Assembly (NCBI GenBank): GCA_041741415.1
Contig: JBGSKC010000043.1
Span: forward strand, 62,001 to 126,000
DNA: 64,000 nt
DNA from: JANQTF01 sp041741415
GTDB taxonomy: Bacteria; Bacteroidota; Bacteroidia; J057
Direction: 5' to 3'
Below the pieces are notes generated by a model. That model did no database searches, was not told where the DNA came from, and saw nothing but the letters and a program-made list of their open reading frames with translations. Positions within the stretch are counted from its first letter, which is position 1, and every line of letters begins with the position of its first letter. Position numbers and translations under genes: made by a program. Of this stretch, positions 9,385 through 18,800 are shown piece by piece.

Positions 9385-9535
9385 GTCAGGAGAGTGTTCG
9401 GGTAGGATGAAGCATTTTACACAGGCTAAAATCTTGTTTTTCAAATGATTAGACCAATTTATTCTCGTGAAATATCACCAGACCCGCCACAAATCCCGCA
9501 CAACGTTTTAAAACCCTACTGGTCAGGAGAGTGTT
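9385..9535 (+). repeat. Short direct repeat in the gap between the two lipoprotein genes
   Basis: The 14-mer gtcaggagagtgtt occurs at 9385-9398 and again at 9522-9535, bracketing about 120 bp of AT-richer sequence with no gene. It could be a leftover of the duplication that made the two lipoproteins or a binding site; nothing more can be said from the sequence. Confidence 0.4.
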
Positions 9536-9571
9536 AAAAAAATAAGTTCCACAGTTTCAACCCTTTCTGTT

Positions 9572-10357
9572 ATGAAGTCAATTCTCCTGTTGTTCACAGC
9601 CGCAGCCAGCCTGATGAGCTGTACCACGACCCGTCATCACCTTACTGTGTTATCGCCACCGCCGGGCTATACCGGGGAGCAGCCACACATTCGCCAGCAT
9701 GAAGCTGTGACGGTGGAATACGATTTCACCCTGCCCGACAACCAGGTGGGCTTCCTGGTATATAATCACCTGAAAGAGGATCTCTACCTCGATTTTACAC
9801 GCAGTAGCCTGATTATTAATGATCTGGCAGTTCCCTATTACCACGGCACCACGGATTCGAGGATCCAGCTCCAGTCTGGCGACATGCCCCTCTATTCCGA
9901 GAATCTCAGCAATCTGTCGCTCACCGGCAGCAGCAGTGCCGGTTCGATGGGCGCGGCTGTGCTGATTCCGGCAGAAACTCGCGTTAATTTTCAGCGAATG
10001 ACACTGCCGGTTCCGCTGATTCCGCAGGAGCAGCAACTGCGCCGGGAAGGGCGCCTGCAGGTCTCGCCTGCCCGGGTGGAGGCCGAAGTAGGCGGCATTT
10101 ATCGGCACAGGCTGGCCCTTGTACCCGCGGATCCTTCCCTGGAGCCTTTTTTCGTGGAAGATTCCTTTGTGGTCGTGAGCAATATACTGGTAACCCAGCA
10201 GTACTACCTCAGCAACCAGGCCCGTTTGAATAATCCTTCCAAGCTAACCAGCAGGCGAACCATTCTCATGGCAGACCCTGGGGCTTCTTTTATGGCCCTC
10301 ATGGCCAGTGCTGGTGCCTTTTTCGCAATTCTGATTTGGGCAGGTTCGGTAGAGTAA
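9572..10357 (+). CDS. Lipoprotein, copy 2 of a tandem pair
   Basis: A 261-residue paralogue of the preceding gene with the same plan: lipobox LMSC at residues 15-18, a QHEAVTVEYDFTLPDNQV segment, a central SLTGSSSAGSMGAAVLIPAE segment, and FFVEDSFVVVSNILVTQQYY before a C-terminal hydrophobic stretch (FMALMASAGAFFAILIWAG). The two proteins are far from identical, so the duplication is not recent, yet the 20-bp leader (9550-9569) is unchanged. A rho-independent terminator follows at 10373-10411. The function is unknown. Confidence 0.75.
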   Translation: MKSILLLFTAAASLMSCTTTRHHLTVLSPPPGYTGEQPHIRQHEAVTVEYDFTLPDNQVGFLVYNHLKEDLYLDFTRSSLIINDLAVPYYHGTTDSRIQLQSGDMPLYSENLSNLSLTGSSSAGSMGAAVLIPAETRVNFQRMTLPVPLIPQEQQLRREGRLQVSPARVEAEVGGIYRHRLALVPADPSLEPFFVEDSFVVVSNILVTQQYYLSNQARLNNPSKLTSRRTILMADPGASFMALMASAGAFFAILIWAGSVE

Positions 10358-10752
10358 GATTTTCTGTGCAACGGACAGCCCCGGAGGACTCTCTTCGAGG
10401 CTGTCTTTTTTGATGTATTAGCAAGGTTTTTAACCTTAAATTTTCCTTCATCATTAATCAAAGGACAGACTTTGGCGATTCAGCAATATTTCAATTGGCT
10501 GATAATGAATAGACAAGGTTATTTATAAAGAAAATAGAATAGTTTCAATTTCGTATCATTTTTTGCCGATTTTCCGCCACTTGAACAAGATCAGCCAGTT
10601 CCGTTCATACCAAAAACGCAACCGTTCGCACCCTAAATTCTATGGTTGAACGGTTGTTGAATTAACCTCAAAACAACAATCCCTACTTTCGAACTGACGG
10701 AATTTTTATCGGCAATACTCCCCCTTGTCCCATCCTACCTAAATATCTACCG
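10358..10752. other. 395-bp intergenic region without a gene
   Basis: After the terminator at 10373-10411 this stretch is AT-rich compared with its surroundings. It has no open frame worth calling and probably holds the promoter of the TonB gene. A near match to the -7 consensus (TACTTTCG, 10684-10691) is present without a convincing -33 partner. I see nothing else in it. Confidence 0.5.
10373..10411 (+). terminator. Rho-independent terminator after lipoprotein copy 2
   Basis: The stem gacagcc (10374-10380) pairs with ggctgtc (10399-10405). The intervening bases can extend the helix (cgga with ttcg, one wobble), and six T follow at 10406-10411. It lies 16 bp after the stop codon of the lipoprotein gene. 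Confidence 0.8.
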
Positions 10753-12483
10753 ATGCCGAAGACCCTTCGCCATTTCAGAGACATGCTGAGTGGCCAACAG
10801 CCCGAGTATGCTCTCCGGGAGCTGCAAGGCTGGATGGCCGCTGGCGACCGCGAGGTTATGCAGCGCCTCAACCGCCTGCGGCGGGAGCCTCGTGAGCGCC
10901 TTCGTGCCGACGACCTCAACGAGTTCCTCGACGAGATTGAGAACGGCTTTCCGCAGCTCAACCTGTTTCTGAGCCATTACCACGCTGCCACTGAAGCCAT
11001 GGAAGCCAAACAGTGGGCACCCGCCGAGGACCATCTTCGCATGGCTATTGAGTTACACCAGCCCGATTACCTGGCACATCGCGAAGACCTCACCCGCAAG
11101 CTCAGCTTCATTCAGGAGCACATTGCCCTGGAAGAACTCGTGAACCGGGGTAATGACGCCTACCTCCGCAAAGACTGGAAAACTGCCCTGGAAGCATTTC
11201 AGGCGGCCCAGGGCAAAGACTTCAAAGGCTCCCGCTGGAGCCGCGAAGAGCTCGACGCGGCCATTGCCAACAGCCGCAAAGCCCTGTCGTTTGAGCAGCA
11301 CCTGAACCGGGCCAGAGAAGCCCAGCAAAACCACCATTGGGCCAAAGCTCAAACCGAATTTCAGGCAGCCCTGGCGTGTCGCTTGCCGGATTTCGAGCCT
11401 GCGCCTGATGTGCTTCGAGCCGAAATTGAATGGTCCTCTCAGCAGGCGCGGCTTTCGGCCCGCAGCCAGGCCCCTGAATCAACACTTCTCATGATGACAC
11501 GAAAATTTCTTTTCCCCACTCTCCTTGCAATCGTCGTGGTGGCTCTCGCCTGGCTGTTTTGGGAGTACTCTGGCTCGCTGCCAGCAGCCCCCGAACTGAA
11601 TCCCGACGGCCCTGCCACGGTGGCGGATCCAGCGCCTGAGACAATCGGTTCCGAAGCCATGACACCGCCAGAGGAGGCCCTTCTCCCCGAAGCTGAGGAG
11701 TTTGCCGTTGAAAATCAAGAACTGGCACCTGTGGTTGAAAACACAGATCTGCTGCCAGGTGCCACCCCGTTACCACCCACCAGGCTGACATTGCAAGGAA
11801 CGGCCCTGGCAGGACAGCCTGTTAGCTTTCAAATCGACAACTACAACCCGGCTGTTCGCTACCAAATCGACTGGGGCAACGGCGAGAAGCAGCCGATGAG
11901 CAAAAATGTGCAGCATACTTTTGCCGCTCCGGGCTTGTATCAGATTCAGATCCAGGCCACGGATGCGAATGGCGGCGGCAGCCTGCTCACCCAAACCATC
12001 CGGGTGGAAGCCCCTGCGGCAACCCTGAGCAGAGACACTGCCCAGCCCACTGCCGCAGCAACTGCGCCTGTTGTAACCCCCTCAGCGCCAAAACCAGTGT
12101 CCAATGCTGCTCCTTCCCCCAATCTGACGCCCGCTCAGCCTGCTGCTGCCACTCCTGCCGCCTCCTCCGGCGTGCTCGACCTTGCTGACGAAATGCCGCA
12201 ATTCCCCGGGGGCGCATCTGCCCTGAAGGCCTATTTAGCTCGCCAAACGCGGTATCCAGATCAGGCAAGAGAGCGCGACCTCCAGGGCAAAGTGTATGTG
12301 CAATTTGTGGTGCAGCCAGATGGCAGCCTCACCGCAGTGCGCCTCGCCCGTGGAATCGGCTTTGGCTGCGACGAAGAAGCCCTTCGGCTCGTGAACAGCA
12401 TGCCACGCTGGATCCCAGGCAGGCAGGCCGGCGCGCAGGTTGCCGTTCGTTATACCCTCCCTATCATCTTCCAACTACAATAA
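10753..12483 (+). CDS. TonB-like energy transducer with cytoplasmic helical domain and PKD domain
   Basis: A 576-residue protein with unusual order. Residues 1-245 are soluble and helical with TPR-like pairs (AKQWAPAEDHLRMAIEL, RKDWKTALEAFQAAQ, NHHWAKAQTEFQAAL). A single transmembrane helix spans about 252-271. A Pro/Glu-rich linker leads to a PKD-like domain near 345-425 (YQIDWGNGEKQP, HTFAAPGLYQI), then an Ala/Pro linker and a TonB C-terminal domain (FPGGASALKAYLARQTRYP, GKVYVQFVVQPDGSL). TonB carries proton-motive force from the inner membrane to outer-membrane receptors. Its stop codon overlaps the start of the TonB-dependent receptor by 1 bp, so it is probably the dedicated partner. The cytoplasmic part suggests an additional regulatory or scaffold role, by inference. 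Confidence 0.85.
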   Translation: MPKTLRHFRDMLSGQQPEYALRELQGWMAAGDREVMQRLNRLRREPRERLRADDLNEFLDEIENGFPQLNLFLSHYHAATEAMEAKQWAPAEDHLRMAIELHQPDYLAHREDLTRKLSFIQEHIALEELVNRGNDAYLRKDWKTALEAFQAAQGKDFKGSRWSREELDAAIANSRKALSFEQHLNRAREAQQNHHWAKAQTEFQAALACRLPDFEPAPDVLRAEIEWSSQQARLSARSQAPESTLLMMTRKFLFPTLLAIVVVALAWLFWEYSGSLPAAPELNPDGPATVADPAPETIGSEAMTPPEEALLPEAEEFAVENQELAPVVENTDLLPGATPLPPTRLTLQGTALAGQPVSFQIDNYNPAVRYQIDWGNGEKQPMSKNVQHTFAAPGLYQIQIQATDANGGGSLLTQTIRVEAPAATLSRDTAQPTAAATAPVVTPSAPKPVSNAAPSPNLTPAQPAAATPAASSGVLDLADEMPQFPGGASALKAYLARQTRYPDQARERDLQGKVYVQFVVQPDGSLTAVRLARGIGFGCDEEALRLVNSMPRWIPGRQAGAQVAVRYTLPIIFQLQ

Positions 12484-15212
12484 TGAATTCCCATTCCCTC
12501 CACGCCTTGTTATTGCTTTCTTTCCTTTTGCTCAGGTCCATCACCCTCACCGCCCAAACCACCCTCGAAGGAAAAGTGCTCGATGCACAGGCAGGCGAAA
12601 CTGTGATTGGTGCCCAAATCCGGCTTAGTGGCCAGGTTGGTGGAACGATCACAGACTTTGACGGAAAATTTTCCTTGCAGGTGGAGGGCGAACCACCCTA
12701 TGTGCTTCAAGTAAGCAGCGCGGGGTTCGAACCGGTGGAGTTTTGGGTAAACGAATGGCCTCAGCCGCCGCTGGAGATTGTGCTCACCCCGGTGATGGAC
12801 CTGCTCAACGAGGTGGTGATTTCCGCTTCGCGGATTGAGGAGAACCTGCTGTTTTCCACTTCGGGGGTGGATAAGATCAACCTGCTGGAGTGGGAAACCC
12901 TGCCTTCGGCAGATGTATTTGCCGGGCTGGCCCTGGCCAAAGGCGTGCAGCTCAATGCAGGCAGCTTCGCCTTTCCCTCGCTGAACACCCGGGGCTTTGC
13001 CGATGCTCAAAACTGGCGTTTTCTCCACTTCATTGACGGAATGGAACTCACCAGCCCGGGGCTCGGCTATTCGCTCGGCAACAACTCAGGCCCTGGCGAA
13101 CTCGACATTCGCTACGTGGAAATCACACCCGGACCGGGATCGGCGCTGTATGGGCCAAATGCTTTCAACGGCATTCTGGCCATGCAAAGCAAGAGCCCGT
13201 TTGATTACCCCGGCCTCAGCGCTGTGCTTAAGGCTGGCATGACGCAACAGGGCGAAGCCACTTTGCAGCCCTACACCGACGTGGGGATCCGCTTTGCGAA
13301 GGTGCTCAACGAACAGTGGGCCTACAAAATCATGGCTGGTTATCAGGCCTTCACCGACTGGACTGTGGAGGATGACAGCTATCACCTTACCCCGACCAAA
13401 ATCCCCTTCGCCGATCAATTGCTGGGTTTGCCTGCGGGCTGGCCTACTTTCGACGCCGTGAGCCGCTTTGGCGACGAAGTGCAGGTGCCGGTTTTGGCAG
13501 CGCCCGACTCCGTTATTATGGTGAGTCGCACCGGCATCCGGGAGCAGGACATTCTGGACTACAAGTCAGGCGCCATCAAGCTGGGAGGTGTTGTTGTGTT
13601 CCGGCCTCAGGAAGGGCTGGAAGCGAGTTATGATGTGCGGTATTTTCAGGGTGATGCCATTCTGCGGCATACCACTGTGTATCCGCTGCGCAACATTGCC
13701 CATTTGATGCAGAAAATCGAGCTCAAAGGCAGCGATTACACCATCCGGGTGTACCACAGCCAGGAAGATGCCAACGATTCCTATGTCCTGTTGGGAACCG
13801 GAGCTTTCATTCAGGAGGGAATGAAGCCATCGGTGTTGTGGTCGCAGGATTATGGCCTGGCTTTGCGGGGCGAAATTCCCGGCATTGCTGCTGGCGACCA
13901 CCGGGCCTCCCGCCTGTTTGCCGACCGCGACCTGGCAGATCCCGGCTCAGAGACTTTCCGGGCCCTGCGCGATGCCACGCTCAGCAACCCCAACCTCCTC
14001 ACCGGCGGCTCCAAGTTCATCGAAAAATCCGGCTTTGTGCATGTCGATGCCGTGTATGACTTCACCGGCAAGGTGACCCTGTTTGACCTGCAGGAAGGGA
14101 TCAGCTACCGGCGGTATTTCCTTAATTCTGAGGGCAATTTGTTCAACGACGGGCCGCTTGGCTTTCAGGGATCGATTCCGGTGACTGAATACGGCGCTTT
14201 CGCCCAGGCCTCCAAAACCTGGTTTGACGATCGACTCACTGCGCGGATTTCTTTGCGGTTCGACAAAAACCAAAACTTCGAGGGAAGGCTCAGCCCGAGG
14301 GCAGCGATGGTGTTTACCCCGGATGCAGCGCGGCAGCACGTGGTGCGGGCTTCTGCCCAGACAGGTTTCAGGAGCCCTTCGCCCCAGGAATCATACATTG
14401 CCCTTGACATTCGCGATGCCATCATTTTGGGCGGCACCCAGGACAACATTGATCATTACCAATACAGCCTGAGCGATGGCAGCCTGCTCAATGGCCGCGA
14501 CATTCACCAGCGCCTCGTGACGGTGCCCAGCGTGCAGGCCTTTTTGGCTGGCGGTGGTACCAATCCGGGGCTGCTTCAGCCGCTTCGCCTCGACTTCCTG
14601 CGCCAGGAGCAAATCACAACCTTTGAGGTGGGATACAGGGGCGTTTTTTTCAAAAGCCTGTTCGTTGACCTGAGCGCCTACGCCAACGAATACACCGACT
14701 TCGTGACCAGAACCCTTGGCTACTCCCTGGAGGCAGGCCGCGTGTTTGCCGTTTACACCAACGTAGAAACCCCGATTCAATCCTACGGTACCGAGTTGCT
14801 GGTGGAGGTTCATCTTCGCCACGGGCTTAGGGTGAAGGCGAATTACGCTTATACCCAGTTTGATGCTGATGAAGCCCTGGCAGCCAACCCTGGGTTTCTG
14901 CCCGGTTTCAACACACCGCCTCACCGGGCCAGCCTCTGGGTGGCCGATGAAGATGCTGTGGAGGGTTTTGGCTACAGCGCCGCCCTTCGCTGGTCGGATG
15001 GGTACTTGTGGCAATCGCCGTTCGGGCAGGGCAACATTGAGTCCTACTTCGTTGTGGATGCTTATGTTTCGTATCGGATGCCGGAGGTAAAATCGGTGCT
15101 GAAAGTGGGAGCCAACAACCTGCTCAACCAGCGTTACCGCACAATGTATGGCGGCCCGGAGATCGGGGCCCAGTACTACTTCAGCCTCACTTTTGATGAG
15201 TTGTTCCGGTAA
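12483..15212 (+). CDS. TonB-dependent outer-membrane receptor
   Basis: A 909-residue receptor. It has a signal peptide (HALLLLSFLLLRSITLTAQ), then a carboxypeptidase-regulatory-like domain (TLEGKVLDAQAGETVIGAQI) typical of Bacteroidota SusC-like and other receptors, then the plug (GVQLNAGSFAFPSLNTRG, ITPGPGSALYGPNAFNGIL) and a 22-strand-type barrel ending in a hydrophobic, aromatic C-terminus (QYYFSLTFDELFR). No SusD partner follows, so it is not a classical polysaccharide utilisation pair; iron chelates, vitamins or peptides are as likely. It shares one base with the upstream TonB gene (TAATG). Confidence 0.9.
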   Translation: MNSHSLHALLLLSFLLLRSITLTAQTTLEGKVLDAQAGETVIGAQIRLSGQVGGTITDFDGKFSLQVEGEPPYVLQVSSAGFEPVEFWVNEWPQPPLEIVLTPVMDLLNEVVISASRIEENLLFSTSGVDKINLLEWETLPSADVFAGLALAKGVQLNAGSFAFPSLNTRGFADAQNWRFLHFIDGMELTSPGLGYSLGNNSGPGELDIRYVEITPGPGSALYGPNAFNGILAMQSKSPFDYPGLSAVLKAGMTQQGEATLQPYTDVGIRFAKVLNEQWAYKIMAGYQAFTDWTVEDDSYHLTPTKIPFADQLLGLPAGWPTFDAVSRFGDEVQVPVLAAPDSVIMVSRTGIREQDILDYKSGAIKLGGVVVFRPQEGLEASYDVRYFQGDAILRHTTVYPLRNIAHLMQKIELKGSDYTIRVYHSQEDANDSYVLLGTGAFIQEGMKPSVLWSQDYGLALRGEIPGIAAGDHRASRLFADRDLADPGSETFRALRDATLSNPNLLTGGSKFIEKSGFVHVDAVYDFTGKVTLFDLQEGISYRRYFLNSEGNLFNDGPLGFQGSIPVTEYGAFAQASKTWFDDRLTARISLRFDKNQNFEGRLSPRAAMVFTPDAARQHVVRASAQTGFRSPSPQESYIALDIRDAIILGGTQDNIDHYQYSLSDGSLLNGRDIHQRLVTVPSVQAFLAGGGTNPGLLQPLRLDFLRQEQITTFEVGYRGVFFKSLFVDLSAYANEYTDFVTRTLGYSLEAGRVFAVYTNVETPIQSYGTELLVEVHLRHGLRVKANYAYTQFDADEALAANPGFLPGFNTPPHRASLWVADEDAVEGFGYSAALRWSDGYLWQSPFGQGNIESYFVVDAYVSYRMPEVKSVLKVGANNLLNQRYRTMYGGPEIGAQYYFSLTFDELFR

Positions 15213-15236
15213 AGGAGCAAAAAGAGTTGATCAGCG

Positions 15237-15276
15237 AAAAAAAGGGCCTGCAGGAGCATTTCTGCGGGCCTTTTTT
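15237..15276. terminator. Bidirectional terminator between receptor and small membrane protein
   Basis: The stem ggcctgcag (15245-15253) pairs with ctgcgggcc (15262-15270) with one wobble. An A-run (15237-15243) lies to the left and a T-run (15271-15276) to the right. It can serve both the receptor gene (+) and the convergent 15282-15614 gene (-), whose stop is 6 bp away. Confidence 0.85.
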
Positions 15277-15281
15277 GTTGG

Positions 15282-15614
15282 TTAACGGTCGAGCAGCAGC
15301 CAGGCGAGAATGCCGGAGAAGGGGAGAAACAGGAGAGAGTAGGTAAATGCTTTGAAGGCAAAGGGCGGCCAGGGAGGCGAAAAGGGCTGAACGCCGAGAA
15401 CGAGGCCCTGGAGCAGGGCTTCGGGGGTAATACCGAGGGCTGCCAGGATGAGCAGGCACAGCAGTGAGGGGAGGATCATGATGAGGGTCCAGCGCCATTT
15501 GTGCTGGCGGGAGGAGGTTTTTTGGCGCCAGAGGCTCACAAGCAGCATAGCCACGAGCGTGAGGAGAAGAAAGGGAAACCCCGATTTCATGGTTGCTCCA
15601 ACGAGGTCATTCAT
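15282..15614 (-). CDS. Small membrane protein of unknown function
   Basis: A 110-residue protein with three hydrophobic segments (FPFLLLTLVAMLLVSLW, LIMILPSLLCLLILAALG, YSLLFLPFSGILAWLLLD) separated by a short basic loop (RQKTSSRQHKWRW). No family is recognised. It is convergent with the receptor gene and shares the terminator at 15237-15276. Codon use looks coding, but its small size leaves some doubt. Confidence 0.55.
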   Translation of the reverse strand: MNDLVGATMKSGFPFLLLTLVAMLLVSLWRQKTSSRQHKWRWTLIMILPSLLCLLILAALGITPEALLQGLVLGVQPFSPPWPPFAFKAFTYSLLFLPFSGILAWLLLDR

Positions 15615-15812
15615 GGCGGGAAAGAGATAGAGTGAGAGGCAAAGATAACGAAATCGCAGGGATGTAAGGTAGAGGCTGAAAATAGCAAACGAGCCATTGA
15701 GGGATAATTTGAGGCAGCTAATGGGAAAATCTGGGTGGATAGGTTTTGATTTTCAACGAAAGGCCTTAATTTTCAAATGCTTGTCACAGAGAAACGCATC
15801 GAATACTATCTA

Positions 15813-15848
15813 ACCCGCTTGCAGAAAGGCTTCTTTCTGCAAGCGGGT
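15813..15848 (+). promoter_or_regulatory. Perfect 16-bp hairpin just upstream of the PKD giant
   Basis: The arms acccgcttgcagaaag (15813-15828) and ctttctgcaagcgggt (15833-15848) are exact reverse complements around a 4-base loop, gctt. It ends 26 bp before the start of the 1912-residue protein. No T-run follows on either side, so it is not an ordinary terminator. A 5' leader structure (mRNA stability or translation control) or a protein-binding palindrome are the likelier readings. Confidence 0.6.
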
Positions 15849-15874
15849 ACTCCACCACGTGATCAACGAGCCTC

Positions 15875-18800
15875 ATGAACTTCCTCCGCTTCTACCCAGC
15901 AGGTTGGCCCCTGTTCCTCGTTTTTGTGCTTCTGCCATGGGCAGGGATGACGCAAGATTTTTCCGCAAATATCACCGAAGGCTGCAGCCCGCTGGTGGTA
16001 AACTTTACCTCCAATGCGCCGGGGGCTGTTTCCTACAGCTGGAACCTGAGCAACAACACCTTTTCCACCCTGGCCAACCCAGCGGTTACCTATACCACCG
16101 GAGGCTTTTTCAACGTTTCGGTCACCGTTTCATACGCCAACGGCACCACCCAAACCATCACCAAGAACGCCTACATTGAGGTCTTCACCCCTCCCACAGC
16201 GGCCTTTACTGCTGCTCCGCTGGCCATGTGCGCAGGCACGGAGGTAACTTTCACCAGCCAGTCGACCCAGGGCTCGGGCCCCATCACCGGCTGGCAGTGG
16301 GATTTTGGCGACGGCACCACGAACGCCACACAAGCCCCCAAGCACACCTACGGGCAGGCGGGAAACTTCGCCATTACGCTTGTGGTCACCGATGTGAATG
16401 GTTGCACCAACCTGCTCCAAAAGCCAACCTATCTGCTGATCAATCCCTCGCCACTGGCTGATTTTACCGCCAACAACACATTGAGCTGCACCACGCCCTT
16501 CAATGTCAATTTCTTGACCCTTTCGCCTGTGCCAGCCACTGCCCACTTCTGGAGCTTCGGAAACGGCGGCACCGCCATTACTTCCAACCCCAGCACCACC
16601 TACAACGCCATTGGCAGCTACACGGTGACCCACATCGTGAGCGATCCAGTGGGGGGTTGCGCGGACACCGTCACAAAGGTTAACTATATCCAGGTGGGCA
16701 GTCCAAACATTGCCTTTCAGGTGAGCAAAAGCACTGCCTGCGTGGGCGAGGCCATTGCTTTTTCCTGCGGTGCCGCCCCAGGCTCGGCGGTGAGCTGGAA
16801 CTTCGGCAATGGCACCTCCAACCAGTGCTCAGTGGTTCGAAACTACACCACCCCAGGAACCTACAACGTCACCATCACAATTACCGACCCCAGCGGCTGC
16901 ACCTATACTGCCAGCCAGCCCATCGTGATTCACCCCCTGCCAACGGTGAGCTTCACTGTGAGCGACACCCTGCTCTGCGAGGCACCGCATGTGGTCACCT
17001 TTACCTCCACAGGCAGCGCCGGGACCACCTACGCCTGGAATTTTGGCGATGGCACCACTGGCACAGGGCCCGCCAATACCCACACCTATCCCACCCTGCC
17101 CATCAACACCAGCTCCGGGCAGCCATATCTCTGGGACGTTTCCCTCACGGTTACCAACAACTTTGGCTGCACCTCTTCCCTTTCAAAAAACGGCTATGTG
17201 AACACCGGCCAAACCCAGGCCGACCTCCTGGCCAACAGCAGGCTGGGCTGCGCGCCGAGAAATGTACTGTTCACTGATATTTCCACTTCCAACTCCCCGG
17301 TGGTGTCGTGGCAATGGGATTTTGGCGTGCCAGGCGGAACCTCTACAGCGCAAAATCCCAATTTCACCTACCAGGACACCGGATATTACGACATCACCCT
17401 CATCATCGAGACCCTGCATGGCTGCCGGGATACGCTGTTTCTCCCCAACTATGTGGCAGCAGGCGATACCCCCGTTGCGAATTTCATTCCCGACACTACC
17501 TACGCCTGTGCTTCCAATGCCATTGAATTTACCAACCTCTCCCTCAATGCCGACAGCTCCCGCTGGATTTTTGGCGATGGTGGCAGCATCAGCGCCTTTG
17601 AGCCGACCTACCAGTTTGTCGACACCGGATTCATGTCGGTAATGCTCATTGCTTTTGACCGTGGCTGTCCGGATACCATGTTTGTCGATTCGCTGATCTA
17701 CATTGACCCGCCGATTGCGCGGTTTCAGCCGCTGAACGCATTTGGTTGCGAGCTTCCGTTTACAGTCGATTTCACCGATTTTTCCATCGGCGCACAAACC
17801 TGGAGCTGGGATTTCGGCGACGGATCACCCTTGTCCAGTGTTCAAAACCCCACCCACATTTACACCCAGGAGGGCAATTTCATCACAGAGCTGATCATCC
17901 AGAACCTCACCACAGGCTGTGCAGACACCCTGGGAGGCGTGGTAAGGGTCGAATTGGTGGAAGCCTCCTTCGACATTGACACCACCTTTGGATGCAAGCC
18001 TTTGGTCGTTGCCTTCGACGACTTGTCGTACAAAGCCATTTCCTGGTTCTGGCAGTTTGGCGATGGCAGCACCAGCAACCAGCCCGAGCCGGGCCATGCC
18101 TATACTGCACCGGGGTTCTATGATGTGAGTTTGTTTGTGTCTAATTCGATTGGATGCAGCGACGACACTATGATAACCGAGTTGGTGAAAGTGTATGAGC
18201 CACAAGTAAGCTTTGCGGCGGCTCCACAGCAGGGCTGCGCCCCGTTGAGCGTGACATTCACCAACAACACCATCAGCCTGGCCCCGGTAGTGAGCTGGCA
18301 ATGGGTGTTTGGCCCTCCGGGGCTTACCTCCACCGCCCAATCCCCCACACAAGTGTTTACCACCCCGGGATCGTGGAATGTGAGCCTGGTGGCAGTCGAT
18401 TCCATCGGCTGCACCAACAGCCTGCTGAAAAATGGCGAAGTGTTCGTTTCCAGCCCCATCCCAAATTTCATCACTGCTCATCCGATCAATTGCCCCAACA
18501 ACCCCATGGTGTTTGTTAATGCCTCTACGGGTTCAGGGCTCACTTATCTCTGGGATTTTGGCGACGGCACCACCTCTGCCGCCCTTAACCCCACCAAGAC
18601 ATACACCACTCCGGGCAGCTACACGGTGAGCCTCACCGTGACCGACTTTCAGGGCTGCGACAGCACCCTGGTTGTGCCGGGATTTGTGACCATCGCCAAC
18701 CCGGTGATTAGCTTAAGTGCCGACAGCACCAACGCAGAATGTCCGCCTTTGCTGGTTAATTTTACGGGAAACGCCCTTTCGCCCCACCCATTCACTACCT

